From Macrothele yani (taxonomy: Eukaryota; Arthropoda; Arachnida; Araneae; Macrothelidae), in the NCBI GenBank assembly GCA_039090855.1, contig CM077006.1, positions 51,035,336 through 51,099,335 of the forward strand: a stretch of 64,000 bases of DNA, in the 5' to 3' direction. A program made the position numbers and the translations under genes. Positions within the stretch are counted from its first letter, which is position 1. Each line of letters starts with the position of its first letter. Positions 45,118-54,689 of the stretch are shown here, piece after piece. Under the pieces are notes generated by a model. It was not told where the DNA came from. It made no database searches and worked only from the letters and a program-made list of their open reading frames with translations.

Positions 45118-46039
45118 GAATGGGACTAAACCAACACTATAAATGAAAAACTCTTCAATATGCTGATTCTTTATTTCGTGACTTTATTCTAAAATACGGA
45201 GAATAAGCATTCTTAACAAAAGTTGGTATGTTATGTCTTTGTTTCAGCAGAGCATAGCTTCTACAAATATAACTACATATGTTCTACAGCATTGTTGCCA
45301 CATCACATTGCTATGCAGCCCTATGCATTTTTAAACTAAATTCCAGGAATAAACATTTGCTTGTATCAAACTAATCTGACTTCTGAATTCAGCAGAAATA
45401 TTCTTAGTAGATATCAAAATGCATGTGTTTCAGTGTTATCTTCCCACACTCAGTGTATCATGTCAGGCGTAACAATCTCAATCATTGCATTGATCCATCA
45501 TTGTGATCAGTTGGTAAATGTGGCAAACGTGAATCTGATCCTTGATACAGGTACTACGTATCTTCTGTAGTTTCTACGGATATCACGTTCCAACTACAGA
45601 CTTATGGAGGTGTGAAAAACTACAAATTTTTCCAAAAATCTAGGATATTTCTGGAAAACTTGATTAAAAAATAAACCTGAGGATTTTTCTGTAAAGGTCA
45701 ATCCCTCACTATTTATATGAATATCTCATGTATAAGTTGTTTTTTATGTGAATATCTGATTTTTTTTTTTTTTGTACGTCTTATGTATAAATCGACCTTC
45801 CTACCATGATTTTTTTGCCGCAGGCATATTTAAAGCCTAAAACTTTTTTCTATTCTGTTAAGAGCAGGAAGTCACATATTCACTATGTTTTGGGAACACA
45901 CCCAATTATACTCCGGGCAAACTTAACCTGGTTACGTATTGAAGGTTATGAATAATTTTTATCCATAGTTAAAGTATATGCCAAAAAAATAAAGTGCTGA
46001 GTTCGAAAGTTTTCTTTAACTTAGTATATATTTTTTTTT
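45118..46039. other. Intron 5 stretch, mostly unrecognised
   Basis: AT-rich. The segment 45550-45700 has repeated CTACGGAT/CTACAAATTTTT and CTGGAAAACTTG motifs like those in family X, possibly a small fragment of it. No ORF of note. Confidence 0.4.
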
Positions 46040-46670
46040 CAAGCATAGTCAAATGTAGTTATCTTTGCAGTAATGTCACGAAGCCATCTCACGGAAAGCA
46101 TGGTTGGCTGCCTGACAAGCTAGCGGAAATGTTGCCTCTGAGATTGTTCTGTGTGATCATGTGACTTTGTACCTGGCTTGCCGTGGGATGGTGTTTGCAA
46201 TGTACAACACCTGTTAACTTTCGGAAAAACCTTAACCGAGTCCTGAACTAACGTAAACTGTCAGAGGTAGACTCGATTCCACGTTGTTGTTTTTCTAGTT
46301 CTTAAGTTGAAAGTTGATTAGTTGTGGTGTGACGTGAATTGCTGTAGTAATAAACATGCTTCAGTGGCTTGCAGTTCCAGTGGTGCAAGAAAAATAAAAA
46401 ATTCACAGCTGTACAAGAAATGTTATTTGTTGGAGTTTCCATGTTTAAAAGTGGTTGCATGTTACTGTGAATCACGTGTTTTGTAGCGTGTGCAAATGTG
46501 ATTTTTCGGTGGCTCATAGTGGACGGGACGATTGCAAGAGGCATTCAATTTCGAAAAAAAAACATGAACAATATGATTTATTGAAAGAGTATTGTCCTTC
46601 CACCCAGATTAAAATGTTGCAGTGTACTCTGGGAAATAGGCATGCCACCCTTCAAATTTTAATGTAGGAA
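46040..46670 (+). pseudogene. hAT-type N-terminal zinc-finger relic with upstream region
   Basis: A 70-codon frame from 46455 reads HVFCSVCKCDFSVAHSGRDD, then CKRHSISKKKHEQ. This is a BED/C2CH-like finger (Cys-x2-Cys...His-x5-7-His) of the kind at the N-terminus of many hAT-derived proteins. The G+C-richer leader at 46070-46300 is consistent with a former promoter/5' UTR. The frame closes soon after; the rest of a transposase is absent. Confidence 0.5.
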
Positions 46671-47462
46671 CTTGACTTGTCTTCACTACGGAGAAACTAC
46701 TGGCACCACGCATATGGACTACTGATGACTTCCTTCAGATGTTAGCATCCCTTTTGATATAACCCTGCTGAAAGAAATCCATCAATGTAAATTCAAGTGA
46801 ATGAGCCAGCTAGCTCTGCAGCTGAACATTTCTACATGATCCACTGACTTAGGTACAGGGGATCCCAATAGCTTCATATGTCTTTATAAGACTGTGATGT
46901 TGCACCATCATGTTAGAATATCATATTTTTGTGCAAATCTTTCTGAATTTACAAGATAGTCAAAATGAATACACCGAAGAACCAAAACATTATGACCAGT
47001 GTATTTTTATGCAAATTGAAGAAACTGCAGGTAAATGATGGCATGTGTGAATGTCTTGAAACAGTATGAATAACACCTGATCCTGAGCTGTCAATCAGTG
47101 TTATTCTTGTTCTTCAGATGGGAAAGGCTGAGGACTTGGCAAGTTTGACAAAGGCCAAATTGTAATGGCTGAACGACTGGGCCAGAGTATATCTGAAAAC
47201 AGCAAGGCTTGTGAGGTGCTCATGGCCATACTGTCTGAGCACCTCCCAAGCAAAAAGTGTTTCAAGGAGTGAAAAAACCACAAACTGCCAGCAAGGTGTG
47301 GGCCTCCCACTGCTCATTTATACTACAGGTGAGCAAAAGCTATCCTGTATGGTACAAGCCAACACAAGAGATACTGAGGCGTAACTCGCCTGTAATTTGA
47401 ATGCTGGTGACAGGAGTAATGTGTCGCAGTACATCAATAAACCCTGCTGAAAATGGGACTGG

Positions 47463-47679
47463 GCCACCCCAGTGGCACAGTGGTCTAAGCGCTGGCTTGT
47501 GATTATTCATCCGTGAAGGGGTCCGGGTTCAAATCCTGGTGAGGCATGAATGTTGTGTTTGTCTTATGACACTAGCTCTCTCCCTTACCTGGAACCAGTG
47601 ACCCTAAATTAGGGACGGGCGACTGCTTATAGGCCATTGAGTTGCTCACTGTGGTCGTTAAACTTTCAATTAAAAAAAA
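47463..47679 (+). mobile_element. tRNA-derived SINE, copy 7
   Basis: Head GCCACCCCAGTGGCACAGTG, B box GGTTCAAATCC, family body with CCCTAAATTAGGGACGGGCG and a short A tail. Imperfect flanking AATGGGACTG / AATGGGCCTG suggests a target duplication of about 10 bp. Nested in the Tc1. Confidence 0.9.
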
Positions 47680-48522
47680 TGGGCCTGCAACTACTAAAAC
47701 CTCGGTTCACCATCGGAAGCGCCTATAATGGTGACACAAATATCAAAACTCAGGCCTGTTTGTCATATGGGTGCAACCATCAATTTCGGGTTTTTGTAAT
47801 GCTCTAAACCCAGAAATCTGGGTTTTTGTAAGAATTTGGGAATCCTCAATCATGTCATGTCTGAAAATGCTACAAAGTTGTAATTAATTAAAAGTGCATT
47901 TCCAGATTCAAAACTCCTGTGCATTCCAAAAGGAAGGCCATCAAATCATTTCATTACACCAGATTCAATTAATCCAATGAGCTAATTTCAGAATTGACAA
48001 TTAAGCATCCGACTGAACTCATCTCCATAGTTTGTCGAAATGTTCTGAAGTGCAAAATTTGACTTCGAAAATGCAATTTTTAGATCTCTATCATCTTATG
48101 TAAAATTTAAAAGTGCAATTTTTGAAAGATTTTTAAGGTTATGAAAAAAAATTGGTATGAAAAAGGTGTGAAGTTAAATTTCACAGGCACTAATGGTTAA
48201 TTGTTGTGTAGCCAGTTAATATAACGTGTGTGTAACATAAACAATGTGTACCTGTATTGTATATTGCATTATACAATATAATTTATAAATAATATGCATT
48301 ATTTATATATGTAGCACTGAGGTCAGGTTTCAGGGTTTTTTTTTTTTTTTTTTTTTTGTTTCATGTCATAATTACCCCTGAAAAGTGGACCTTGACTGAT
48401 TGGAAGAAAGTTGTGTGATCTGATGAACCTTGTTTTCCTGTTCCAGCGTGTGGATGGCTGGATACATGTGCATTATTCACCTGGGGAAGTGTTGGCACCA
48501 AGATGCCCCATGGGACAAAATA
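47680..48522. other. Interior of the split Tc1, partly unrecognised
   Basis: 47690-47770 and 48362-48520 are homologous to the Tc1 copy at 9530-9760. The 590 bp between them have no counterpart in that copy and end in a T run at 48338-48360, so they may be a further insertion whose ends I could not resolve. Confidence 0.5.
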
Positions 48523-49880
48523 CAGGGTGATCCATTTAAACCAGTACCCTGAAAAAACCTTACATTTTTGCATGGGATCACGCAAGGAACTTCTTCTTTT
48601 TTTTTCAATAGAAGCAGCAACTCCTGGAGAATGAAAACCGCCACCGTGAAGAAGATTATTAACCGTAACTGTAACTCAGCTCGTGATTTGTTTGTTGTTG
48701 CATTGTCATTCACTTGCGTGCATCCGGAAATATGCAGTACTCTGTTCCAGAGCGTGTTTTTTTTTTGTGAAATCGTATTGGATAACCAATTCTGTCATCT
48801 AAATGCAACGAGCATTTCGAAGAGAGTTTGGAGTTCGAAAAGTGCCAAGCAAGTCAACAATTCTGTCGATGGCAAAAAAACTGGAGCACACCGGTTCGCT
48901 TCTCATCGGTAGCGGTAGACATCACCCTCCGATGCCCCAAACACATGTGGATGATGTTCAGCAATGTTTACTTCAATCTTCGACAAAATCGGTGCGCAGA
49001 TTAAGCCAACAGACAGGATATTCATACGGAACTTGTCAAAGGGCAGCCAAAAAGCGAATATTCGACCATTTAAAGTGCACGTAATCCATCAGCTGCAGGA
49101 ACTGGACAAGGGAAAGAGAGTAAGTTACTGCAAATGGTTTCAAAATTTTCTTAATTTGTGATCTGATATTCTCTCCATCACATGGTTTACAGATGAAGCC
49201 TGGTTTCATCTGTCAGGCTACGTCAATTTGCAAAACAGCAGATACTGGGCTGCCGAAAACCCACACGTTATGTGTGAAACACCGATGCATTCACAAAAGG
49301 TTTGTGTATGGTGTGCGGTTTCGTCTACGAAAATTATTGGCCCCATTTTTTTCTCTGAGACTGTCAACACTAACGTTTATTGCCGCATATTCAATGAATT
49401 TGGAACAACTTGATGACATTGAATTGACAGAGGGCTACTTTCAGCAGGATGGTGCTACGTGTCACACATCGAAAGTCTCAATGGAACTCATAACCAGCTT
49501 CTTTGATGACAGATTAATTTCAAAAAACATATGGCCTCCCCCATCTCCAGACTTAATTTCCCCTGACTTTTTTTTATGGGGCTACTTAAAGGATAGAGTT
49601 CACAAAACCCATCCAAAAACACTGGATGCATTGCGTGAAACAATCACGACTGAAATTGGCAATGTTGCTGCTCGTACTCTACATGAGACATCACTGAATA
49701 TGGTGCGGCGTGTTCAACTGTGTTTACAAGAAAATGGAGGACAATTCCAACATTTGCTTTGATAAAATGATTCTCCAATACCACATGTATAATTCTCAAC
49801 TTACTGTATGATTTTGTTGTTATTTATAAAAAAAAAGTTATAAGTAAATCACATGGTACTGGTTTAAATGGATCACCCTG
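48523..49880 (+). mobile_element. mariner-like element, complete length, inactive
   Basis: TIRs CAGGGTGATCCATTTAAACC and GGTTTAAATGGATCACCCTG are perfect 20-bp complements, extended a little further imperfectly, and flanked by TA (48521-48522, 49881-49882). Length is 1,358 bp. Nested in the Tc1 at 46972-52037. Confidence 0.94.
48803..49762 (+). pseudogene. mariner-like transposase pseudogene (DD34D spacing)
   Basis: The N-terminal HTH region is MQRAFRREFGVRKVPSKSTI and SVRRLSQQTGYSYGTCQRA. The first Asp is in WFTDEAWFHLSGYVN, the second in YFQQDGATCHTS and the third in SPDLISPDFFLWGYLKD. The second and third Asp are 34 residues apart. The C-terminus ends GGQFQHLL. The coding region is spread over three frames with shifts near 49084, 49160 and 49400, otherwise well preserved. 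Confidence 0.92.
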
Positions 49881-50224
49881 TACAAGCCGCTGGAGGCAGG
49901 GTAATGCTTTGAGCAACGTCCTGCTCGGAAACCCTGGGTCCAGTCATTCATGTGTAGGACACTATGTTGTCTACCACCTACATAAGCAACATTGCAGACC
50001 AAGTATATCCTTTCATGGCAGTGGTATTCCCTTCTAGTAGTACCATCTTTCAGCAGGATAATGGGCCATACCACGCTGCCCCGTATTGTATGTTGAATAT
50101 GATGAAGTATTGCACTGGCCTCTAAATTCCCCAAAACGTTAATACAATTAAGCATCTGCGGTTTGTCTTGTAACAGCAAATGCAATCTGTAGGGACTCAA
50201 CCATATAACTTACAAGAGTTAAAG

Positions 50225-51879
50225 CATACTTGTCAACTTTTACGGATTTCTGTTTAATTTTACTGATTTACGGGTAGAAGTCTTTTTTAACAGATTTTTA
50301 AATATTTCGATTGCTCAATTGAAATATTTCAACGCCCTGCAACCATCCACTTAGATTTTCTACCAGACCTTACAAGTGCTGTTATTACGCAATGATGTCA
50401 TCTTTGACTCGCCGGCTTCGTGCAGAGCCATCAAGTATAACAATGTCTCCGCTTCGTGACGTCGTGCGGTAGCTCTCTCTCTACGGGAGTGCATGCTGAC
50501 CAGAGTTCTCCAAAATGCGTAATTACGCGTCTAGTAGGCATCAAAATTTTACCAACGCGTAAAAATACTCATCAGGAATTTTTCTCGACACGTAAAAATA
50601 CGAATCTTGAATTTTTCTCGGTGTATAAAATTACGCATCGAAGAATTTTACCAATTCGTAAAAATACGTATCAGGACGGTATTTTGTCTTTCAGAGATGA
50701 AAGTAAACGAAATAAAGATTTTTTCCGTAATCGTAATTTCTGTATCCTGTGGTGTTGCATTTGTCCAGTATTGTTGTTATATATCATTTATTCCATAAAT
50801 ATTTGTATTTCAGTTTGAAAATAGAGGAAATTTTTCCCAAAACGGAAATTCGACGGTGAAGAAAATTCGCTGTTTCACAGGCACTAATGGTTAATTTTTA
50901 GGTGTGCGAGTGTGACGGCTTCAAGCAATTTCTCCTTTTCCTTCATAATTTGGGTTATCCTCAAGATCGATGCATAACTGAACAGAAATTTTGGGGCAAT
51001 TAGTAGTGGTGGAGGATGTTTTCCGCCTGAAACTTTCTAAACTTCCGAAAGAGGAAGTTTCGTCTTTCAAAACTTTCAAAAACGGAAGTTAGACACAGTG
51101 AAGATTTCTCCTGTAATCATGCTTTTATTTTTCATGTGGTTTCCTCTGCCTAGTATTGTTGTTAAATATAATTTTATTTCATAAATATTTGTATTTCAAC
51201 TTGAAAATGGAGGGAAAATGTCCGAAAGCGAAAATTGAACATAGCAAAGATTTCCCCTGTAACTGTAACTTTTTTCCCGACGATGTCAGAACATGTATTC
51301 TTAAATATTACCCCCCCCCCCCAAAAAAAAAGTTTTGCTTTTCAGTTTGATAAATGGTGGGGTAAGAGGGGGATGGTCCGAAAACGAAAGTGATGAAGCT
51401 GAAAATTTTATTTGTAAAAATTGATGCTTGGTGTTTATATTTTTATATTTTCAAAGTTACACTATTCATGCATGGTGTTTATATTTTCAAAGTTATACTA
51501 TTCATCTTTTATCTAAAATAGTGAAAGCTGTCATGCATGCTGATAGATAAAATTGTCATCCAAGGGCAAAAAAAAAAAAAAAAAAAAAATTAAAAAAAAA
51601 TAAAGGAATGGGAAGGGAAACAAAGATATCAGCAAATGAAATTTTTAGTTTAGTATTGAAACACCACAGGTTTGCGTGGCTAACATTGAACAAAATTAAG
51701 TTTTTACTTTATGGTGTTTTAAATTATTATTTTAAACACAGATAATATTAGCTTAGTTATTGTGGCATATGCAGAGATTTTTACTGCATATTTATTAATA
51801 TGATTATGTTTTGTTTTGTGGTAAATGGCGTTCGCGCAAAAGTTTTACTGATGCAAGTTTTCCAAAGTTGGCGAGTATG
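50225..51879. mobile_element. Non-coding TIR element (1,655 bp) with internal tandem repeats
   Basis: The left end CATACTTGTCAACTTT and right end AAAGTTGGCGAGTATG are inverted repeats with two transitions. The flanking sequence TTAAAG occurs on both sides (50219-50224, 51880-51885). The homologous Tc1 at 9066 has a single uninterrupted version here (GAGTTAAAAGATCTG), which confirms both the insertion and the duplication. The interior has 33-bp tandem repeats, two similar modules (50690-50880, 51050-51260) shared with family X copy 1, and no coding sequence. Superfamily unknown. Confidence 0.85.
50536..50667. repeat. 33-bp tandem repeat, four units
   Basis: Units start at 50536, 50569, 50602 and 50635, each ending in TAAAAATAC or TAAAATTAC. 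A partial fifth follows (GTATCAGGACGG). Odd and even units alternate between ATTTTACCAA and ATTTTTCTCG cores (units 1 and 4 against 2 and 3). CpG-containing ACGCGT/ACACGT motifs recur. Confidence 0.9.
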
Positions 51880-52037
51880 TTAAAGGATCTGCTGGTGACA
51901 TGTTAGTACCAGATATCACATGACACCTTTAAAATTCTTGTAAGTCTGTGCCTTGCTGGTTAAGAACTGAATTGGGTGCCATGTGGATAAGCAGCATCAT
52001 GTTAGGCAGGTGGTCATAATGTTTTGGCTCTTTGGTG

Positions 52038-52793
52038 TATGTTGTACTACACATGACTGATAATGGTGTTTCTAGTAGAAAAGTCACTGACCTCTGTGCA
52101 AATGATCACAAAACATATTATCTTCGGAATTGTCTCTGATATTTTCGAGAGTCACATAAACCTTCTCATTTCCCTAAATTCTCTCAAATCTGTTTGTTTA
52201 CCTTCATGGTGAGGTTTTTCTGTGACCACCTATTGAAGAGTGCCATGCTTTTGCCCTCAAATGATACCAACTTTTACCATTGTGACTCATGTTTAACCAT
52301 CCTTTTGCATTGCAACACATGCCTTCTGCATATTATAATGCCTCCTTTGCAGCACTACAAACACTGATTCTTTGTGGTGCACCAAATTCCCTGCACAACA
52401 TAAGGATATACTTAGATTACAACTGAAATTTTTATTTTCACTTGTTCCACAATTTCATCTGATGGGGAAATAGTCTTTGCTTCTTTTGATCACAATTTGC
52501 AGACTGTTTATGCTCCTTTTGTACTGCTGTACATAATTTTTTTCTTACAGTGTTCAAGCTGTGTATATGCAGAGAAGTTAGACACTTAAAATTTAAGTCC
52601 TATTCTTTCTTTTCTGGTCTTCACTGCTCTTATTTTATTGGCTACAGTTAACATGTTCTCAAGGGTAAAATTGCTTTTTCGTATTGCCCTCATTAGGCTG
52701 AGCAACAAACATTTTAACAGTACTCAATTTTTTCTGAAATTTGTGATATTTTGAATACTTTTTTATTGTCTCTCTCTCTCTCTCTCTTCACAG
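52038..52793. other. End of intron 5
   Basis: AT-rich intron with no recognised element, ending in a TC microsatellite (52769-52788) that forms the polypyrimidine tract of exon 6. Confidence 0.6.
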
Positions 52794-52943
52794 ATGTTAA
52801 AGCTGACATCAAGTGTTTGTGCATATCGGAAGTCAGAAGGACCTTCATTACTGGTGAATGAGTTAAAGCCATATTTTTCGTCCACTAATTTAATTCCCCA
52901 GGAGTTAAGAAATATCAAGCTAATGATCCAGGAGTTGCTTCAG
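52794..52943 (+). CDS. Host gene exon 6 (150 nt, 50 codons)
   Basis: The polypyrimidine tract is a TC dinucleotide run ending TTCACAG; the donor GTATGT is at 52944. The exon is phase 0 at both ends and encodes 50 residues starting MLKLTSSVCAYRKSEG and ending MIQELLQ. The initial ATG is an ordinary internal Met codon, since the reading frame is continuous with exon 5. Confidence 0.88.
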
Positions 52944-53431
52944 GTATGTAACTTTATACATTTTTAATGAGTTGTGCAGTTTGTTTTTGTTTTCTTATTG
53001 ACAGCTCTGATTTTAATGTATCTGTTTTATTCAAAAACTTATGTAAAGATTGAATTTCACTGTAGAAATTTAACTTGCAAAAATAGTAACAAAATAAGTA
53101 GTAATAAATATAATGCCTTCTACATGTAAGATTCTCCTGCTAAATGAGAATAAAAAATGGCAAAATGCGTTTAAATGAGGAAATACATCGTCAGTAATCC
53201 CTAATATTAAATGCACTAATCAATCAAAATAAGCATAACTGCAAAAATATCACTAATAGATCAGTAGTGATTAATCTTTCACTCTTGTAACTTTCACTTA
53301 CAATACCCAGAAAAATTAATATAAAGTTCCAATATCCTTATGATTTGTTGAATACCATTCTCACAGTAATCTAGTTTATTAAAAAAAAATTAATTGCTTA
53401 TTCAGAATTTTACTTAAGAAATCAGTAGATA
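52944..53431. other. Start of intron 6
   Basis: AT-rich, no element ends or coding motif seen before the Tc1 insertion. Confidence 0.55.
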
Positions 53432-54686
53432 CAGGGGTTGGACAGAATAATGTGAACACCTAGGAAAAGAAGGTTTTGCATACCTAATAGGGTCTGGGAC
53501 CACCTTTGGCATTCAAAACCGCCTGAATCCTCCTTAAAATGGACGCATACAAATCCTGGATGGTAGTTAGTAGGATGTTACACCATTCTTCATGCAGAAA
53601 CTGCTCCAGGTCCTTAACAGATGCAGGAGGAGTATAACGGGATCTTACTCTGTTTTCCAACACAGACCACAGGGGTTCGACGATGTTTAAGTCTGGTGAT
53701 TGAGGAGGCCAAGGAAAGTGTGAAAGTTCGTCCTCAGGTTCCTCAAACCATGATTGGACATTCCGAGCTCTGTGAATTGGGGCATTATCATCTTGATAGA
53801 TGGCATCCCTTGCAGGAAACAGTGCCTTAGCTGTTGGATGGACTTGATTGCCCAAGATGGTTTCATGTGCCCTGCCAGTCATCCCTCCTTTCAAGGTGAT
53901 CAGGGGACCTGCTGAAAACCATGATATGACTTCCCAGAGCATGACAGAACCACCACCATGCTGCACTGTTAGGAGCAGACAATCTGGGTTGTATGCTTCA
54001 TGGTGTTCTTCACATGTAAACAACACCTGCGGTAGGGAATAGTGTGAATGTGGATTCATCCGACCACAATTGCACACTTCCATGCATCGGCAGTCCACAT
54101 TGTGTGCTCCTGACACCACTGTCGTCGCCATTTTGCATTCACTTCGGTCACCAGAAGTTTTGGAATAGCAGCTCTGCCATGAATGTCATGTTTATGCAGT
54201 TCCCTGTGCACTGTTTTCGTTGATACTCGGGGTCTGGAGATGCAGATTGAGCTCAGCACAAAATTTTGACGCTGTGTTCTTCTTTTTTACAGGTAACAAT
54301 CCTCTTTAATGCTCTCCTGTCTCTATCAGTCAGGGTCGCTTTCCAGCCGCTCTTGTGTTTTGCAGACAAGGTTTTGCCACGAACACAGTATGCTGTCATG
54401 ACACGATACCCCTAGTAGCCTGGCAACTGTTGTCACGGCGGCACCAACTTGCCGACCACTAACAATTAGCCCTCTTTCGGAGTCCATTAGATCGCTCATT
54501 TTGTCATCACCCTGAAAGAAATTTTGCAACAAGACACTTTAAATGCACTTAAACAGGACCTTGAGGTTCTAAACAAAGGTATTACAACCAAAAGGTGATG
54601 GATACCTTTGTGTATTGCTACGCACGCAGCTGCATTAAAAGTCATGTCTCTGAGCGTGGTGCTCACATTATTCTCTCCAACTCCTC
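53432..54686 (-). mobile_element. Tc1-like element, complete length, inactive
   Basis: The left end CAGGGGTTGGACAGAATAAT and right end ATTATTCTCTCCAACTCCTC are inverted repeats. TA is on each flank (53430-53431 and 54687-54688). Length is 1,255 bp. Its right edge directly abuts the 3' end of a LINE A copy. Confidence 0.88.
53484..54532 (-). pseudogene. Tc1-like transposase pseudogene (DD34E type)
   Basis: The minus strand begins MSDLMDSERGLIVSGRQVGA (HTH) and passes through VHRELHKHDIHGRAAIPKL. It then has an open 215-codon C-terminal part with GGGSVMLWEVISWFSAGPLI, the second Asp in IYQDDNAPIHRA and the Glu in SPDLNIVEPLWSVLE. The first-Asp region (normally WSDES) is disturbed near 54060. 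At least two frame changes lie in the N-terminal third. Confidence 0.9.
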
Positions 54687-54689
54687 TAC

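Larger units (their letters stand above)
46972..52037 (+). mobile_element. Tc1-like element split by three later insertions
   Basis: The left TIR CACCGAAGAACCAAAACATT and the right end AATGTTTTGGCTCTTTGGTG are inverted repeats. TA flanks both ends (46970-46971, 52038-52039). The 5 kb span contains a SINE (47463-47679), a mariner (48523-49880) and a 1.65 kb TIR element (50225-51879). Removing these leaves a Tc1 homologous to 9066-10460. Transposase remains include FDKGQIVMAERLGQSISEN-type HTH residues near 47140 and a decayed FQQDNGP region near 50050. Confidence 0.87.

Noticed and set aside
50536..50667. CRISPR-like array
   Set aside because: Units are contiguous 33-bp tandem repeats without unique spacers, in animal intronic DNA inside a transposon.
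50456..50818. 120-codon ORF with repeated RKNTHQEFFSTRKNT residues
   Set aside because: The repetition comes from the 33-bp tandem repeat, which is divisible by three; no start context or homologue, so it is treated as non-coding.
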